From NCBI RefSeq assembly GCF_023276405.1, contig NZ_JALRMO010000001.1, positions 1 to 64,000 of the forward strand: a stretch of 64,000 nt of DNA. Reading direction: 5' to 3'. This document shows positions 53,119 through 60,976 of the stretch, piece by piece; the stretch's first letter is position 1; every line of letters begins with the position of its first letter. This DNA is from Paenibacillus hamazuiensis (GTDB lineage: Bacteria; Bacillota; Bacilli; Paenibacillales; NBRC-103111). A program made the position numbers and the translations under genes. The notes below the pieces were generated by a model. That model searched no databases. It saw only the letters and a program-made list of their open reading frames with translations, and was not told the DNA's origin.

Positions 53119-53598
53119 TTAATACCCCATATCTTTTAATATCTTGGATAACGTGCGCAGACGTTCGCCGATCATCTCATCGTCTTCGCTCAAAGTTTTG
53201 CTGAACAGCTTAATATCTTCATTAATTCTCTCATTGTCCGTACAGATCGCCACGGTCATGGCATCCCCCTGCAGGCCGACCCGGTCGATGACGGGCTGCT
53301 GCGGGTCATACAAATGCTCATATCGGTAAGCTTCGCGAAAATGAGCCAAAGACCGGCAAATCAGAATGGACAAATCAAGAACGCGATGGAGCGGCAGTTC
53401 CTCCGATTGCCTCGACCATTTTTCTCCCGTATATCTCCACACCTTGGCGGAAATGTCGACCTTGCCTCTATCGTTCCATTGGGCCAATCCCAGAGAAAGG
53501 CCTTTCGCATCGGTATTACCGGCTAATCGGCCGTCAACCTGCTCATAGTTTTCCGATACGACAACGGGCTTGTGTTTTAAGGTGGTAGGTATTTTCAT
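53119..53598 (-). CDS. Conserved hypothetical protein (DUF6530-like)
   Basis: 159 residues, ATG at 53598 after AAGGAAAG. Starts MKIPTTLKHKPVVVSENYEQ, then GLSLGLAQWNDRGKVDISAK. No signal peptide and no membrane segment. It resembles a conserved family of unknown function, which I recall as DUF6530; the label is not certain. It is the first gene of an operon with an MFS exporter and a GIY-YIG protein. Confidence 0.75.
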   Translation of the reverse strand: MKIPTTLKHKPVVVSENYEQVDGRLAGNTDAKGLSLGLAQWNDRGKVDISAKVWRYTGEKWSRQSEELPLHRVLDLSILICRSLAHFREAYRYEHLYDPQQPVIDRVGLQGDAMTVAICTDNERINEDIKLFSKTLSEDDEMIGERLRTLSKILKDMGY

Positions 53599-53617
53599 TG
53601 TTCTTTCCTTCTTTCCG

Positions 53618-53665
53618 TTTACTTATTTACTGATTTACTAAATTAGTAATTTACTAAATTACTGC
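53618..53665 (-). promoter_or_regulatory. Six-unit 8-bp repeat array between promoter and start
   Basis: On the + strand six consecutive 8-mers of the type TTTACTNA fill 53618-53665, one being inverted, so that 53643-53657 is the perfect palindrome TTAGTAATTTACTAA. The array covers the transcription start and leader of the 53598 gene, 20-67 bases before its ATG. It is a likely operator array, or a slippage-prone leader. Confidence 0.6.
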
Positions 53666-53727
53666 CTCATTTTATCTTGGATTTCTTCGTAAGTCAACCC
53701 GTTTTGAACATGAAGGCGGACGATCAT
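53659..53727 (-). CDS. Possible 22-residue peptide or gene remnant
   Basis: ATG at 53727, after AGGGAA, then VRLHVQNGLTYEEIQDKMRQ and a stop. The sequence looks like the C-terminal tail of a regulator. It overlaps the promoter and array above. It may be a leader peptide, a remnant, or chance. Confidence 0.25.
   Translation of the reverse strand: MIVRLHVQNGLTYEEIQDKMRQ
53669..53697 (-). promoter_or_regulatory. Sigma-A promoter of the DUF6530-like/MFS operon
   Basis: On the minus strand TTGACT (53697-53692), 17 bases, TAAAAT (53674-53669). The transcription start would fall in the 8-bp repeat array. The same DNA can also be read as the end of a 22-codon peptide (53727-53659), so the promoter call is not certain. 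Confidence 0.5.
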
Positions 53728-53812
53728 ATACTATCGTTCCCTAAAATGGAAAGCAGGTTCATCCGAAAGCAAGGCCGGTATGCGCACTTCTTCATTTTTT
53801 TTTGATAAAAAT

Positions 53813-53839
53813 TGTCACAAAACCGCTTCCCTCCCCGTC
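53813..53839 (+). promoter_or_regulatory. ECF41-type promoter of the oxidoreductase-sigma operon
   Basis: TGTCACA (53813-53819), 16 bases, CGTC (53836-53839). These two boxes are the known target elements of ECF41 sigma factors, which usually drive their own operon. It lies 35 bases before the oxidoreductase start. The gene for an ECF41 sigma factor is the second of the operon, so autoregulation is predicted. Confidence 0.72.
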
Positions 53840-53873
53840 TTGTGTATACCATAATGAAAAGGAGTGTTGATCG

Positions 53874-55154
53874 ATGGACAAATTCGATGTGGCAATCGTA
53901 GGCGGAGGTATTGCAGGCTTGACAGCTGCGGTATATTTGGCCAAGGCGGGGCGGAAGGTTGCGGTGCTGGAAAAATTGGGGCGCTTCGGCGGCAGGGCGG
54001 ACACGATTACAAAAAACGGGGTCAAGCTGAATCTCGGCGGACACGCGTTATACCGCGGCGGGGAGGCTTGCGACATTTTGCAGGAGTTCGGCATTACCCT
54101 CGAAGGGGGCATTCCTTCCGTTAAAACCTACGGATTATGGAAAAACGAATCGTACCTGGTGCCGACCGGGATGATGTCGATGATATCCTTTCCGCTGCTT
54201 TCCGTATCCGGTAAAATGGAATTCGCCCGGTTCATGATGAAGCTCAGTAAAATCGATGTGCATGCCGTTCCGAAGGTCTCCTTGCGGGAATGGACGGAGC
54301 GGGAAGTGCGCGATCCGATGGTCCGCCATCTGTTCTACGCTTTGACCAGAACCGCAACGTATGTGAACGATCCCGACTTGCTGTGGGCGCAGTCTACGAT
54401 TAAGCAGTTAAAAAGAGCGCTGACCGAATCCGTTCTGTATGTGGACGGCGGTTGGGAAACGATCGTCTCGAAGCTGCGACTCCTGGCCGAGAATCATGGG
54501 GCAGCGATGCTGCCCGGTAAAAACGCAGCCGAAATCGTGCACGAAAACGGGCGGGTTTCCCAGGTGCGTTGTTCGGACGGGACGCTGCTTGCGGCCGATG
54601 CCGTTATTGTAACGGCATCCCCTGCAGAGGTTTTCCGCATGGTCAAGGGAGCTGAGCACACTTCGCTGCGGAAATGGAAGGAGCAGGCGCTGCCGATCAA
54701 AGCGGCCTGTCTTGATCTCGGCCTGCGCCGGCTGCCGAACCCGGAACATCAGTTTGCGATGGGAATCGATCAGCCGCTGCTGTTTACGAACCAATCGAGA
54801 GCCGCGAAATTAAGCGATGACGGAACCGCCGTCGTGCACTTGCTGAAGTACAATGGAGTGCATAACGGCGACTCCAAAGCGGATGAAGCGATGCTGGAGA
54901 AGGCGCTCGACACGCTGCATCCCGGATGGCGGAAAGAAGTGGCCGTTCGTCAGTATTTACCGAATATTACCGTGCTGCAGGACTTCGAGCATACGGGCCG
55001 TAAAGAGTCGCCGGGACCGGCGGTCCCGCAAATCGGCGGTCTGTATGTGGCCGGAGATTGGGCCGGACACGGCGAACTTCTTGTCGATGCGTCATTCGCC
55101 AGCGCCAGACGGGCAGCGCTTCACATTTTGCAAACCGTTCCCGCATTGCATTGA
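53874..55154 (+). CDS. FAD-dependent oxidoreductase (phytoene-desaturase/amine-oxidase-like)
   Basis: 426 residues, ATG after AAAAGGAG. The dinucleotide-binding motif VGGGIAGLTAAVYLAKAG starts at residue 9, with the acidic end of strand 2 at LEKLGRFGG. The C-terminal FAD motif is GGLYVAGDWAGHGELLVDAS. It belongs to the NAD(P)-binding Rossmann/amine oxidase group. The substrate is unknown. It is the first gene of the ECF41 operon, and ECF41 neighbours are typically oxidoreductases, so it is probably the main output of the sigma factor. Confidence 0.85.
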   Translation: MDKFDVAIVGGGIAGLTAAVYLAKAGRKVAVLEKLGRFGGRADTITKNGVKLNLGGHALYRGGEACDILQEFGITLEGGIPSVKTYGLWKNESYLVPTGMMSMISFPLLSVSGKMEFARFMMKLSKIDVHAVPKVSLREWTEREVRDPMVRHLFYALTRTATYVNDPDLLWAQSTIKQLKRALTESVLYVDGGWETIVSKLRLLAENHGAAMLPGKNAAEIVHENGRVSQVRCSDGTLLAADAVIVTASPAEVFRMVKGAEHTSLRKWKEQALPIKAACLDLGLRRLPNPEHQFAMGIDQPLLFTNQSRAAKLSDDGTAVVHLLKYNGVHNGDSKADEAMLEKALDTLHPGWRKEVAVRQYLPNITVLQDFEHTGRKESPGPAVPQIGGLYVAGDWAGHGELLVDASFASARRAALHILQTVPALH

Positions 55155-55163
55155 GAGAGAGGG

Positions 55164-56093
55164 ATGATCGTGGATACGGATCAGCTGTACCACACTTACA
55201 AACCATTGCTGTTTTCGCTGGCCTACCGCATGATGGGGAGCGTCATGGATGCGGAAGACATCGTACAGGAAGCCTTTCTTTCCCTGAGTGAAGCATCTTC
55301 TGGCGAGAAAATTCTCAACATGAAAGCATATTTGTGCAAAACCGTCACGAACCGTTGTCTCGATATATTGCGGTCAAGCGCCAAAAAACGGGAGATGTAC
55401 GTCGGGCCGTGGCTGCCCGAACCACTCGCCTACGACAGGGAAAGAAGCGACAGCAACGGAGGGGCTATTAGCGATCCGGCCCGTTCTTACTTGCGGAAAG
55501 AATCGATGTCTACCGCTTATCTGCTTTTGCTGCAGCAGCTGTCGGCTGTGGAACGGGCCGTATTTTTGCTGCGCGAGGTGTTCGAATACGAATACGATGA
55601 AATCGCCGCCATTGTCGGCAAAAGCAGCTCAAACTGCCGGCAAATTTTTCACCGTGCGAAGCGGAGCATCGGCGACTTTCCCGAAGACAGCGCTGAGCTG
55701 AAGGCAACCAGAGGAGTTCAGGTCGAACAGTTTGCCGAGTTTCTTGCAGCCGGCAACATCATGAAGCTGCTGCAGCTGCTCGCGCCGGACGCCATCCTGC
55801 TATCCGATGGGGGAGGTAAAGTCAACGCGCCTATTCACCCCATCTTCACGGCGGAACGAATTGGCCGTTTCTTTGACGGGGTTTGGAAAAAATCCGCAAC
55901 CGGGCTCTCGTATCGGCTGCTGTCCATTAATGGCGAGCCGGGTATGATCGCACGTGCCGATAACTATAAAACGGCCTGGTCGTTTCAATACCGGGACGAT
56001 AAAATATCGCACATTTATCTGGTGGCCAACCCGGATAAGCTGGCACATATCCGGTTCGATGACAACGGAGGCAGGTCGCTCATTCTCGGATAA
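55164..56093 (+). CDS. ECF41-group RNA polymerase sigma factor with SnoaL-like extension
   Basis: 309 residues, longer than ordinary ECF sigma factors (about 180). Region 2 reads PLLFSLAYRMMGSVMDAEDI, and region 4 contains EYEYDEIAAIVGKSSSNCRQ. Diagnostic ECF41 motifs are present: WLPEPL (Trp83) between regions 2 and 4, DGGGKV (Asp215) and NGEPG (Asn256) in the C-terminal SnoaL-like domain. That domain replaces an anti-sigma factor in controlling activity in this group, and no anti-sigma gene is nearby. It begins 9 bases after the oxidoreductase gene. A terminator follows. Confidence 0.92.
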   Translation: MIVDTDQLYHTYKPLLFSLAYRMMGSVMDAEDIVQEAFLSLSEASSGEKILNMKAYLCKTVTNRCLDILRSSAKKREMYVGPWLPEPLAYDRERSDSNGGAISDPARSYLRKESMSTAYLLLLQQLSAVERAVFLLREVFEYEYDEIAAIVGKSSSNCRQIFHRAKRSIGDFPEDSAELKATRGVQVEQFAEFLAAGNIMKLLQLLAPDAILLSDGGGKVNAPIHPIFTAERIGRFFDGVWKKSATGLSYRLLSINGEPGMIARADNYKTAWSFQYRDDKISHIYLVANPDKLAHIRFDDNGGRSLILG

Positions 56094-56097
56094 CGGC

Positions 56098-56138
56098 AAC
56101 GAAGCCGGCCCATTAAGGCCGGCTGTCGTTCTTTTTTT
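56098..56138 (+). terminator. Rho-independent terminator after the ECF41 gene
   Basis: AACGAAGCCGGCC pairs with GGCCGGCTGTCGTT (one bulge), loop CATTAA, then CTTTTTTT. It separates the sigma gene from the next gene. Confidence 0.88.
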
Positions 56139-56179
56139 GACGGGTGCATATGCCGCGTTCATACAGGGGGGATCTCGGT

Positions 56180-56788
56180 TTGCCAATCTTATCGTTCATC
56201 TTTTTTGCTGCCCTCATATTTCTTCTCATTGTCGGAATAAGAAGACGAAGCGCCCGCGGCGGAAGACCCGGGTATACTTTTTGCCTTCCGCAATCGGACA
56301 CCGCGGAGACTTTAAGGCACATCGCCTCATTGCCGTACATCGATGAGCACACGACGATCATTGCGGCGGAGACCGACGTCGTTTGGCGCGGTCTGTGCGA
56401 AACGGTGGAGCGGTCCTTCTCGCGCCCCGGAATGGCCCGCTACGCGAGATTCGTTGGAGCCGTTTATTGCACAGCAACCGGACCTCGGCCCCTTGCCGCG
56501 GGTTCGACGTTTCCCGGTTTTCGGGTAGTTTCTTCAGTCCCGGGACGAAAGCTGGTGCTTGAAGGATGCCACCGTTTCTCGTCCTATTCCATGATCGTAC
56601 GCCTGGAAAATGAAAGTCCCGGGAGGTCGCGGATAAGCGCCGAAAGTCGGGCTGCTTTTCCCGGCCTGGCCGGACGCCTCTATCGGCTGCTCGTCATTGG
56701 GACCGGTGGGCACGTAGTTGGGATGCGGCGGCTGCTCTCGGCAGTTCGCCGTCGCTCGGAGCAGCGCCTTTCCCAGACTGTCGATTAA
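56180..56788 (+). CDS. Membrane-anchored SRPBCC-like protein, C-terminus set by a repeat element
   Basis: 202 residues from the TTG at 56180, after AGGGGGG. An upstream GTG (56144) is in frame but precedes the ribosome site. One N-terminal membrane helix (ILSFIFFAALIFLLIVGI). The remainder resembles a ligand-binding SRPBCC/START-like domain (IDEHTTIIAAETDVVWRGLC, then GSTFPGFRVVSSVPG). The last codons QTVD and the stop lie in the left end of the MITE-like copy at 56775, so the original C-terminus was probably changed by the insertion. Confidence 0.65.
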   Translation: MPILSFIFFAALIFLLIVGIRRRSARGGRPGYTFCLPQSDTAETLRHIASLPYIDEHTTIIAAETDVVWRGLCETVERSFSRPGMARYARFVGAVYCTATGPRPLAAGSTFPGFRVVSSVPGRKLVLEGCHRFSSYSMIVRLENESPGRSRISAESRAAFPGLAGRLYRLLVIGTGGHVVGMRRLLSAVRRRSEQRLSQTVD

Positions 56789-56836
56789 TCGTCGGGAACG
56801 GTTTCCTTGTCCTTATCCCTTTTAATCGACGATTTC
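56775..56836. repeat. MITE-like palindromic element, copy 2 (short)
   Basis: The left end GACTGTCGATTAATCG, then GGGAACGG, matches copy 1 (25109 onward) at about 25 of 28 bases. The right end ATCCCTTTTAATCGACGATT matches its right end with few changes. The inner hairpins of copy 1 are missing, so this is an internally deleted form. It overlaps the stop of the preceding gene. Confidence 0.65.
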
Positions 56837-56870
56837 TTTCCAGGCTCAAGGCAACGGCGCTATGATCCGC

Positions 56871-56902
56871 GGCAGAGGCACGCCATCTGGCGCGCCTCTG
56901 TC
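56871..56902. other. Stem-loop between converging genes
   Basis: GGCAGAGGCACGCC and GGCGCGCCTCTGTC form a 14-base stem with two mismatched positions and the loop ATCT. T-runs are weak on both sides. It may act as a poor bidirectional terminator between the SRPBCC-like and EamA genes. Confidence 0.45.
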
Positions 56903-56911
56903 GGATTTATC

Positions 56912-57865
56912 TCAGGCAGAGGGTGCGGTTTCCCGTTTCCTCGCACGCATTCGTCCGGCGACATTGTTTGCGATAAGCGCCAGCAGTGTCAAAACGATAC
57001 CGGCCAACTCCGGAACGCCGATGCGGTAACCCGAGATCACGGTAATTGCCGTCGACATTATGGGAACGATATTGCTCGTAATTACCGAGGCATCGACCGG
57101 TGAAATGATTTTGCAGGCCGTATTCCAGGCGAGCACGGCGGCTACGCCGGCAATCAGCCCCATGTAGAGGAAGGGCACCGTGTTCGCCGTCAAATCGTGC
57201 CATGCAGGCGGTTCCAGCAAGCCGAGCTTGGTGCCTGCGATAATAATTACCGCATTGCTTATAGTCCCCCCAATGCAGGTGAGAGTCGTGTAGCGAAGCG
57301 GAGACCAGGAAGGGAACAGCGATGCCCCGACCGTAAACGTGCACCAGCACACGACGGCAGCCAGCATGAGCGCAATGGCCCATACGGTGCTGCCGCCGGC
57401 AATGAGCCCTCCGGCATTGCCCTTGGTTGCCACGAGAAACACGCCGACCAGTCCGACCACGATGCAGAAGACTGTTGTGAGCGACATTCGAACCCCTTTC
57501 CAGATGAGCAAAATGATAGCCGTCACAAGAGGCATGACCCCCATCATCACCGAAGAAACGATCGGCCCGGAAGGTCCCGCCAAACGTTGGCCGATGAAAA
57601 CGAGCCCGTTATAACCCGTAAACGCCAGCGTGCCTAACAGCCATACCAGCCATGCCTTACCTTCCGGTTTAAAGGAACTAAAGCCTTCCCTGAACGCCAG
57701 CAAAGGCACGAACGCCACTGCCGCAAGCAAATAACGAATTCCTACGAAGTATAACGGGGACACGTTTTGTAAAATATGTCCCGCCACCGGAAACTGCGCT
57801 CCGAAGGCTGCCCCTGCGAACAAGCAGCAGATCAGCCCCAGCCACCATCCTTTTTTTATTGACAT
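56912..57865 (-). CDS. EamA/DMT-family transporter
   Basis: 317 residues with about ten membrane helices in two EamA repeats (start GWWLGLICCLFAGAAFGAQF, second repeat from near residue 155). Such proteins export or import amino acids and other metabolites. It is divergent from a LysR gene across 139 bases, so that LysR is its likely regulator. Confidence 0.87.
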   Translation of the reverse strand: MSIKKGWWLGLICCLFAGAAFGAQFPVAGHILQNVSPLYFVGIRYLLAAVAFVPLLAFREGFSSFKPEGKAWLVWLLGTLAFTGYNGLVFIGQRLAGPSGPIVSSVMMGVMPLVTAIILLIWKGVRMSLTTVFCIVVGLVGVFLVATKGNAGGLIAGGSTVWAIALMLAAVVCWCTFTVGASLFPSWSPLRYTTLTCIGGTISNAVIIIAGTKLGLLEPPAWHDLTANTVPFLYMGLIAGVAAVLAWNTACKIISPVDASVITSNIVPIMSTAITVISGYRIGVPELAGIVLTLLALIANNVAGRMRARKRETAPSA

Positions 57866-57906
57866 GGGTACCTCTCCTTCCGACTTCTCTATTATCTATA
57901 CGCTGT

Positions 57907-57990
57907 GTTATGATGGATACAATTGATGATAACGCGAACAGGACGGTTATGGAACTTCCTCTTCGTAGTATAGATATAACATTTCGTTAT
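57907..57990. promoter_or_regulatory. Divergent control region between eamA-like and lysR genes
   Basis: GTTAT/ATAAC half-sites recur: GTTAT at 57907, ATAAC at 57929, and the dyad ATAAC-N5-GTTAT at 57976-57990, which ends 14 bases before the lysR start. They are plausible LysR-type binding sites. No strong sigma-A boxes were seen. Confidence 0.4.
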
Positions 57991-58004
57991 GGGAGGGCTG
58001 CCGG

Positions 58005-58871
58005 ATGCAGGTGGAATGGTACCGTAGTTTTACGGAAGCGGCGAAATGGAGAAGTTTGTCCAAAGCTGCCGACAAACTTAGATTGACCCAGCCGGCTGTC
58101 AGCAAGCACATACGGCAGCTGGAAACCGCCTACGGCGTCGAACTGTTCAGACGAACAGCCGCGGGTGTCGATTTGACGGAAGCCGGCAAACTGTTTTTGG
58201 AGCGGATTATGCCCGTCGTGCAATCGCTCGATACAATCGAGTTGGAAATGCGCCAATATGCGGCCGAACCGGGCTATACACTCGGCAGTCTGCCGAGCGT
58301 AGCGACGCAGGTGCTTCTCGGACGGCTGCAGGAATATCATGCCGCGGGCAACCCGATTACTATCAAAGTCCGGCAAAGATCGGCCGAGCTGCGGGAAGAA
58401 CTTCAGGAAGGGGCTTTCGACGCCGCTCTTATGGATGCCGCTTGCGCGGGAGGACGGCTGTGGATCCGGGAGCTGTTCACCGAAGCTTATTTAGCCGTCA
58501 TTCCGGAAGGCCATAAGCTGCAAGGGCGCACCGCTTTAAGCCTGACGGAGTTGAAAGACGAGCCTTTTGTGCTCACGACGTTATGCGATACGCACACCCG
58601 ATTTTCAACGCTTGCGGAGAAGCACGGCTACCGCCCCGACATTAAGCTGGAAGTAGACAGCAGCGACTTCCTGCTCGGCGTCGTGGCCGGCGGGACCGGC
58701 ATTACCGTGCTGCCTGAACTGTTCCGGGCACAGGCGGAGCGGCTGGGACTGCACACGATACCGATAGCGGAACCCGAATTGCGCCGCACGATCGTACTCG
58801 CCGCACGAACCGCCGATACCGGCACTAAGTTGTTCAGGCTGCTGAGACTCGGGCACGTTCCGTCGGCATGA
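58005..58871 (+). CDS. LysR-family regulator
   Basis: 288 residues, ATG after GGGAGGG. Helix-turn-helix AAKWRSLSKAADKLRLTQPA, then VSKHIRQLE. The effector domain has the usual two lobes and DSSDFLLGVVAGGTGITVLP near residue 220. Divergent from the EamA transporter. Confidence 0.88.
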   Translation: MQVEWYRSFTEAAKWRSLSKAADKLRLTQPAVSKHIRQLETAYGVELFRRTAAGVDLTEAGKLFLERIMPVVQSLDTIELEMRQYAAEPGYTLGSLPSVATQVLLGRLQEYHAAGNPITIKVRQRSAELREELQEGAFDAALMDAACAGGRLWIRELFTEAYLAVIPEGHKLQGRTALSLTELKDEPFVLTTLCDTHTRFSTLAEKHGYRPDIKLEVDSSDFLLGVVAGGTGITVLPELFRAQAERLGLHTIPIAEPELRRTIVLAARTADTGTKLFRLLRLGHVPSA

Positions 58872-59017
58872 CCGGATTTGGGTAACGCCGCGTGTGGGCG
58901 GCACAGGATGAATTGCGATAATTTTCTTTTTTTTGTAAACGTGCTCAGCCCTGCATCTTCCGATTGTTGAATGAGCATTAAAGCACATAAGTCAAGGCCC
59001 GAGCGATGGTCATAAAC

Positions 59018-59205
59018 TGTAACGGTTGTGATAGCGCTTATTTAGCTGAAAATGCTCATTTTCAAATTTTAACGTTTGCCACTGAGCTTTTTTGAAGATT
59101 TACCGATATGAGATCGCCATATTGCTCAAATAACCCTTAACCAGAACCGTTACAATTTTAAAACCCGCAATTTCCTCGCAATAACCTACGTGGCAACCGT
59201 TAGAG
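59018..59205. repeat. MITE-like repeat family 2, copy B
   Basis: TGTAACGGTTG and GCTTATTT at 59018-59043, a degenerate direct copy at 59069-59094, and inverted copies at 59127-59154 and 59178-59205. The two-direct/two-inverted layout and about 50-base step match copy A at 51261. The rest of the 622-base gap 58872-59493 holds no gene; it contains the two ATTCCA-type sites listed below. Confidence 0.62.
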
Positions 59206-59309
59206 TTTTACCGCACCCAACTCTAATGCAATGATGTTCAGAAACTTCCCCCGAATCGGTCGTTCATCCTGGAAGGACTTCGTTGGAAGTTTTTCATTTT
59301 TCGGTCTTT

Positions 59310-59326
59310 ATTCCATATTGAAATAA
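59310..59326. promoter_or_regulatory. IclR-like half-palindrome upstream of the chromate transporter genes
   Basis: ATTCCATATTGAAATAA, similar to the palindrome at 30958 and to 59436. Part of a shared ATTCCA-N3-TGRAWTAA motif. Confidence 0.35.
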
Positions 59327-59435
59327 ACAACTAATCTTATCGGACTTTACGCAATAATTCCTAGTCAATTTTATACAAAAAATGGATAATATTGCGGCGA
59401 TAATATGAACTTATTAAAACGATATATAATTATTA

Positions 59436-59465
59436 ATTCCAAAATGAATTAAAGTGGTGTAAAAT
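59436..59465 (+). promoter_or_regulatory. Candidate promoter with IclR-like box for the chromate transporter genes
   Basis: ATTCCAAAATGAATTAA (59436-59452) overlaps a weak -35 (TTCCAA), followed by a 17-base spacer and TAAAAT (59460-59465). The arrangement repeats that at 30958-30987. Confidence 0.45.
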
Positions 59466-59493
59466 AAAATCAACAGAACAAGCTGGAGGGAGC

Positions 59494-60150
59494 ATGCTTA
59501 TGAGCAGGGATCGAAAACGGTTATTCGAGATCTTTTGGACCTTTTTCCTTATCGGACCATCTACTTTCGGCGGAGGTTACGCCATGATTCCCGTGATCCA
59601 TAAGGAAGTTGTAGAGAAAAAGCAGTGGGTGAAAGAAGACGAAATGTCCGACGTGTTATCCATTGCCGGCTCTGCGCCGGGCGGGATCGGCGTTAACGCC
59701 TCCGCTTTTATCGGCTATCGTTTGGCGGGGACCAAAGGGGCGGCGGCTGCCGTACTGGGCATTGCGCTGCCAACTTTTTTGATCGTTTTAATTCTTACCC
59801 TGCTCTTCTCCATGCTGGACTCGAATCCGAAGGTTCAGGCGGCGCTGGAGGGCATCCATGCGGCCATTGTCGGACTCATCGTAGTTGCCGCATACAACAT
59901 GGGAAAGTCGGCGATCTACGACAAAACAACATTGATTTTGACTGCGGCAACGGCGGGTGCTTTACTGGCGCTCCATCTGAATCCGCTTGCGGCAATCCTG
60001 ATCGGATTGTTCGTAGGACTGCCGTGCGTATGGGTAAAGGAGAAGTTCGGCTACAAGGTGCGTTTGGAAAAAAATGAACATGCCGAAGGTGAAGAGACAT
60101 CTTCACGGGAATACCGCTATTCCGATTATTTTATCGCCGAGGGAATATGA
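59494..60150 (+). CDS. Chromate transporter, first half-size subunit
   Basis: 218 residues, ATG after GGAGGGAG. A single CHR domain with about five to six helices and the motif STFGGGYAMIPVIHKEVVEK. Bacilli often encode chromate transporters as two adjacent half-size proteins that work together. It is followed 4 bases later by the second half. It could export chromate or another oxyanion. Confidence 0.88.
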   Translation: MLMSRDRKRLFEIFWTFFLIGPSTFGGGYAMIPVIHKEVVEKKQWVKEDEMSDVLSIAGSAPGGIGVNASAFIGYRLAGTKGAAAAVLGIALPTFLIVLILTLLFSMLDSNPKVQAALEGIHAAIVGLIVVAAYNMGKSAIYDKTTLILTAATAGALLALHLNPLAAILIGLFVGLPCVWVKEKFGYKVRLEKNEHAEGEETSSREYRYSDYFIAEGI

Positions 60151-60154
60151 TCAG

Positions 60155-60697
60155 ATGATGTATACCATTTGGAGTCTATTCATTACTTTTCTCAAGGTCG
60201 GCTTCATCTCCTTCGGCGGCGGATATGCGATGATTCCGGTTATCCAGCAGGAGGTTCAAAGCCATCGCTGGCTTTCCGATCAAGAGTTTACGGATGCCGT
60301 ATCTTTGGCAGGAATGGCGCCGGGGCCCATAGCCACGAATAGCGCCACGTTGATAGGTTATAAAACGGCGGGTATTATCGGTTCGATCGCTGCTACGCTT
60401 GGAATGATTCTGCCATCGCTAATTCTAATCATATTGATTGCAGCATACTTTTATCGAATCAACCGGCATAAGTGGGTCAGATCTTCTTTTTACGGGCTTC
60501 GTCCGGTAGTTACGGGGCTTATTATTTATGCGGCGATTCACTTCGGGTACCCAAAGGGCGGTCAAGACATTGACTGGCACATCTATGCGAGTTTGTTAAT
60601 AACAGCCGGAGTGATCACCGCCATCATCAAGTACAAGATGAACGTGCTTGCGGTCATTCTTATATCCGCCTTGGTCGGCATTGCTTTGTTTAGCTAA
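60155..60697 (+). CDS. Chromate transporter, second half-size subunit
   Basis: 180 residues. The ATG at 60155 follows GAGGGAA. A single CHR domain with ISFGGGYAMIPVIQQEVQ and the GMAPGPIATNSATLIGY loop. It is the opposite-topology partner of the previous gene (inferred from the family). Confidence 0.88.
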   Translation: MMYTIWSLFITFLKVGFISFGGGYAMIPVIQQEVQSHRWLSDQEFTDAVSLAGMAPGPIATNSATLIGYKTAGIIGSIAATLGMILPSLILIILIAAYFYRINRHKWVRSSFYGLRPVVTGLIIYAAIHFGYPKGGQDIDWHIYASLLITAGVITAIIKYKMNVLAVILISALVGIALFS

Positions 60698-60726
60698 AAA
60701 CGACAGTTAAATACGGATGGACCAGC

Positions 60727-60761
60727 GGGCCTGCCAGGTTGGCGGGCTCTTTCGTTTTTTT
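60727..60761 (+). terminator. Rho-independent terminator after the chromate transporter genes
   Basis: A 9-bp stem (GGGCCTGCC / GGCGGGCTC, two wobble pairs) with a 5-base loop, followed by a T-rich tract. Confidence 0.75.
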
Positions 60762-60976
60762 ATTAAGGCAGGGGTGTTAATGTTCAAAAAAAGAAATCGG
60801 TTCCAACTTTACGGATTATGTCGTTTCACTTAGAATGAGAAAAGCCAGCGCAAGCTGATGTTAAGTTTATATACCTATAACGAATCAGACGGAAAAATGC
60901 AGGATGGTTGTCGCTTTGGGGGACATGAGTCGGTATGCGATGAAACAGAATAAAAAACAATAGGAGACAATTTGCG

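Noticed and set aside
58872-59493. Possible riboswitch or small-RNA gene in a 622-base gap
   Set aside because: No known riboswitch core or promoter-terminator pair was seen. The stretch is explained by a repeat copy and promoter-like sites.
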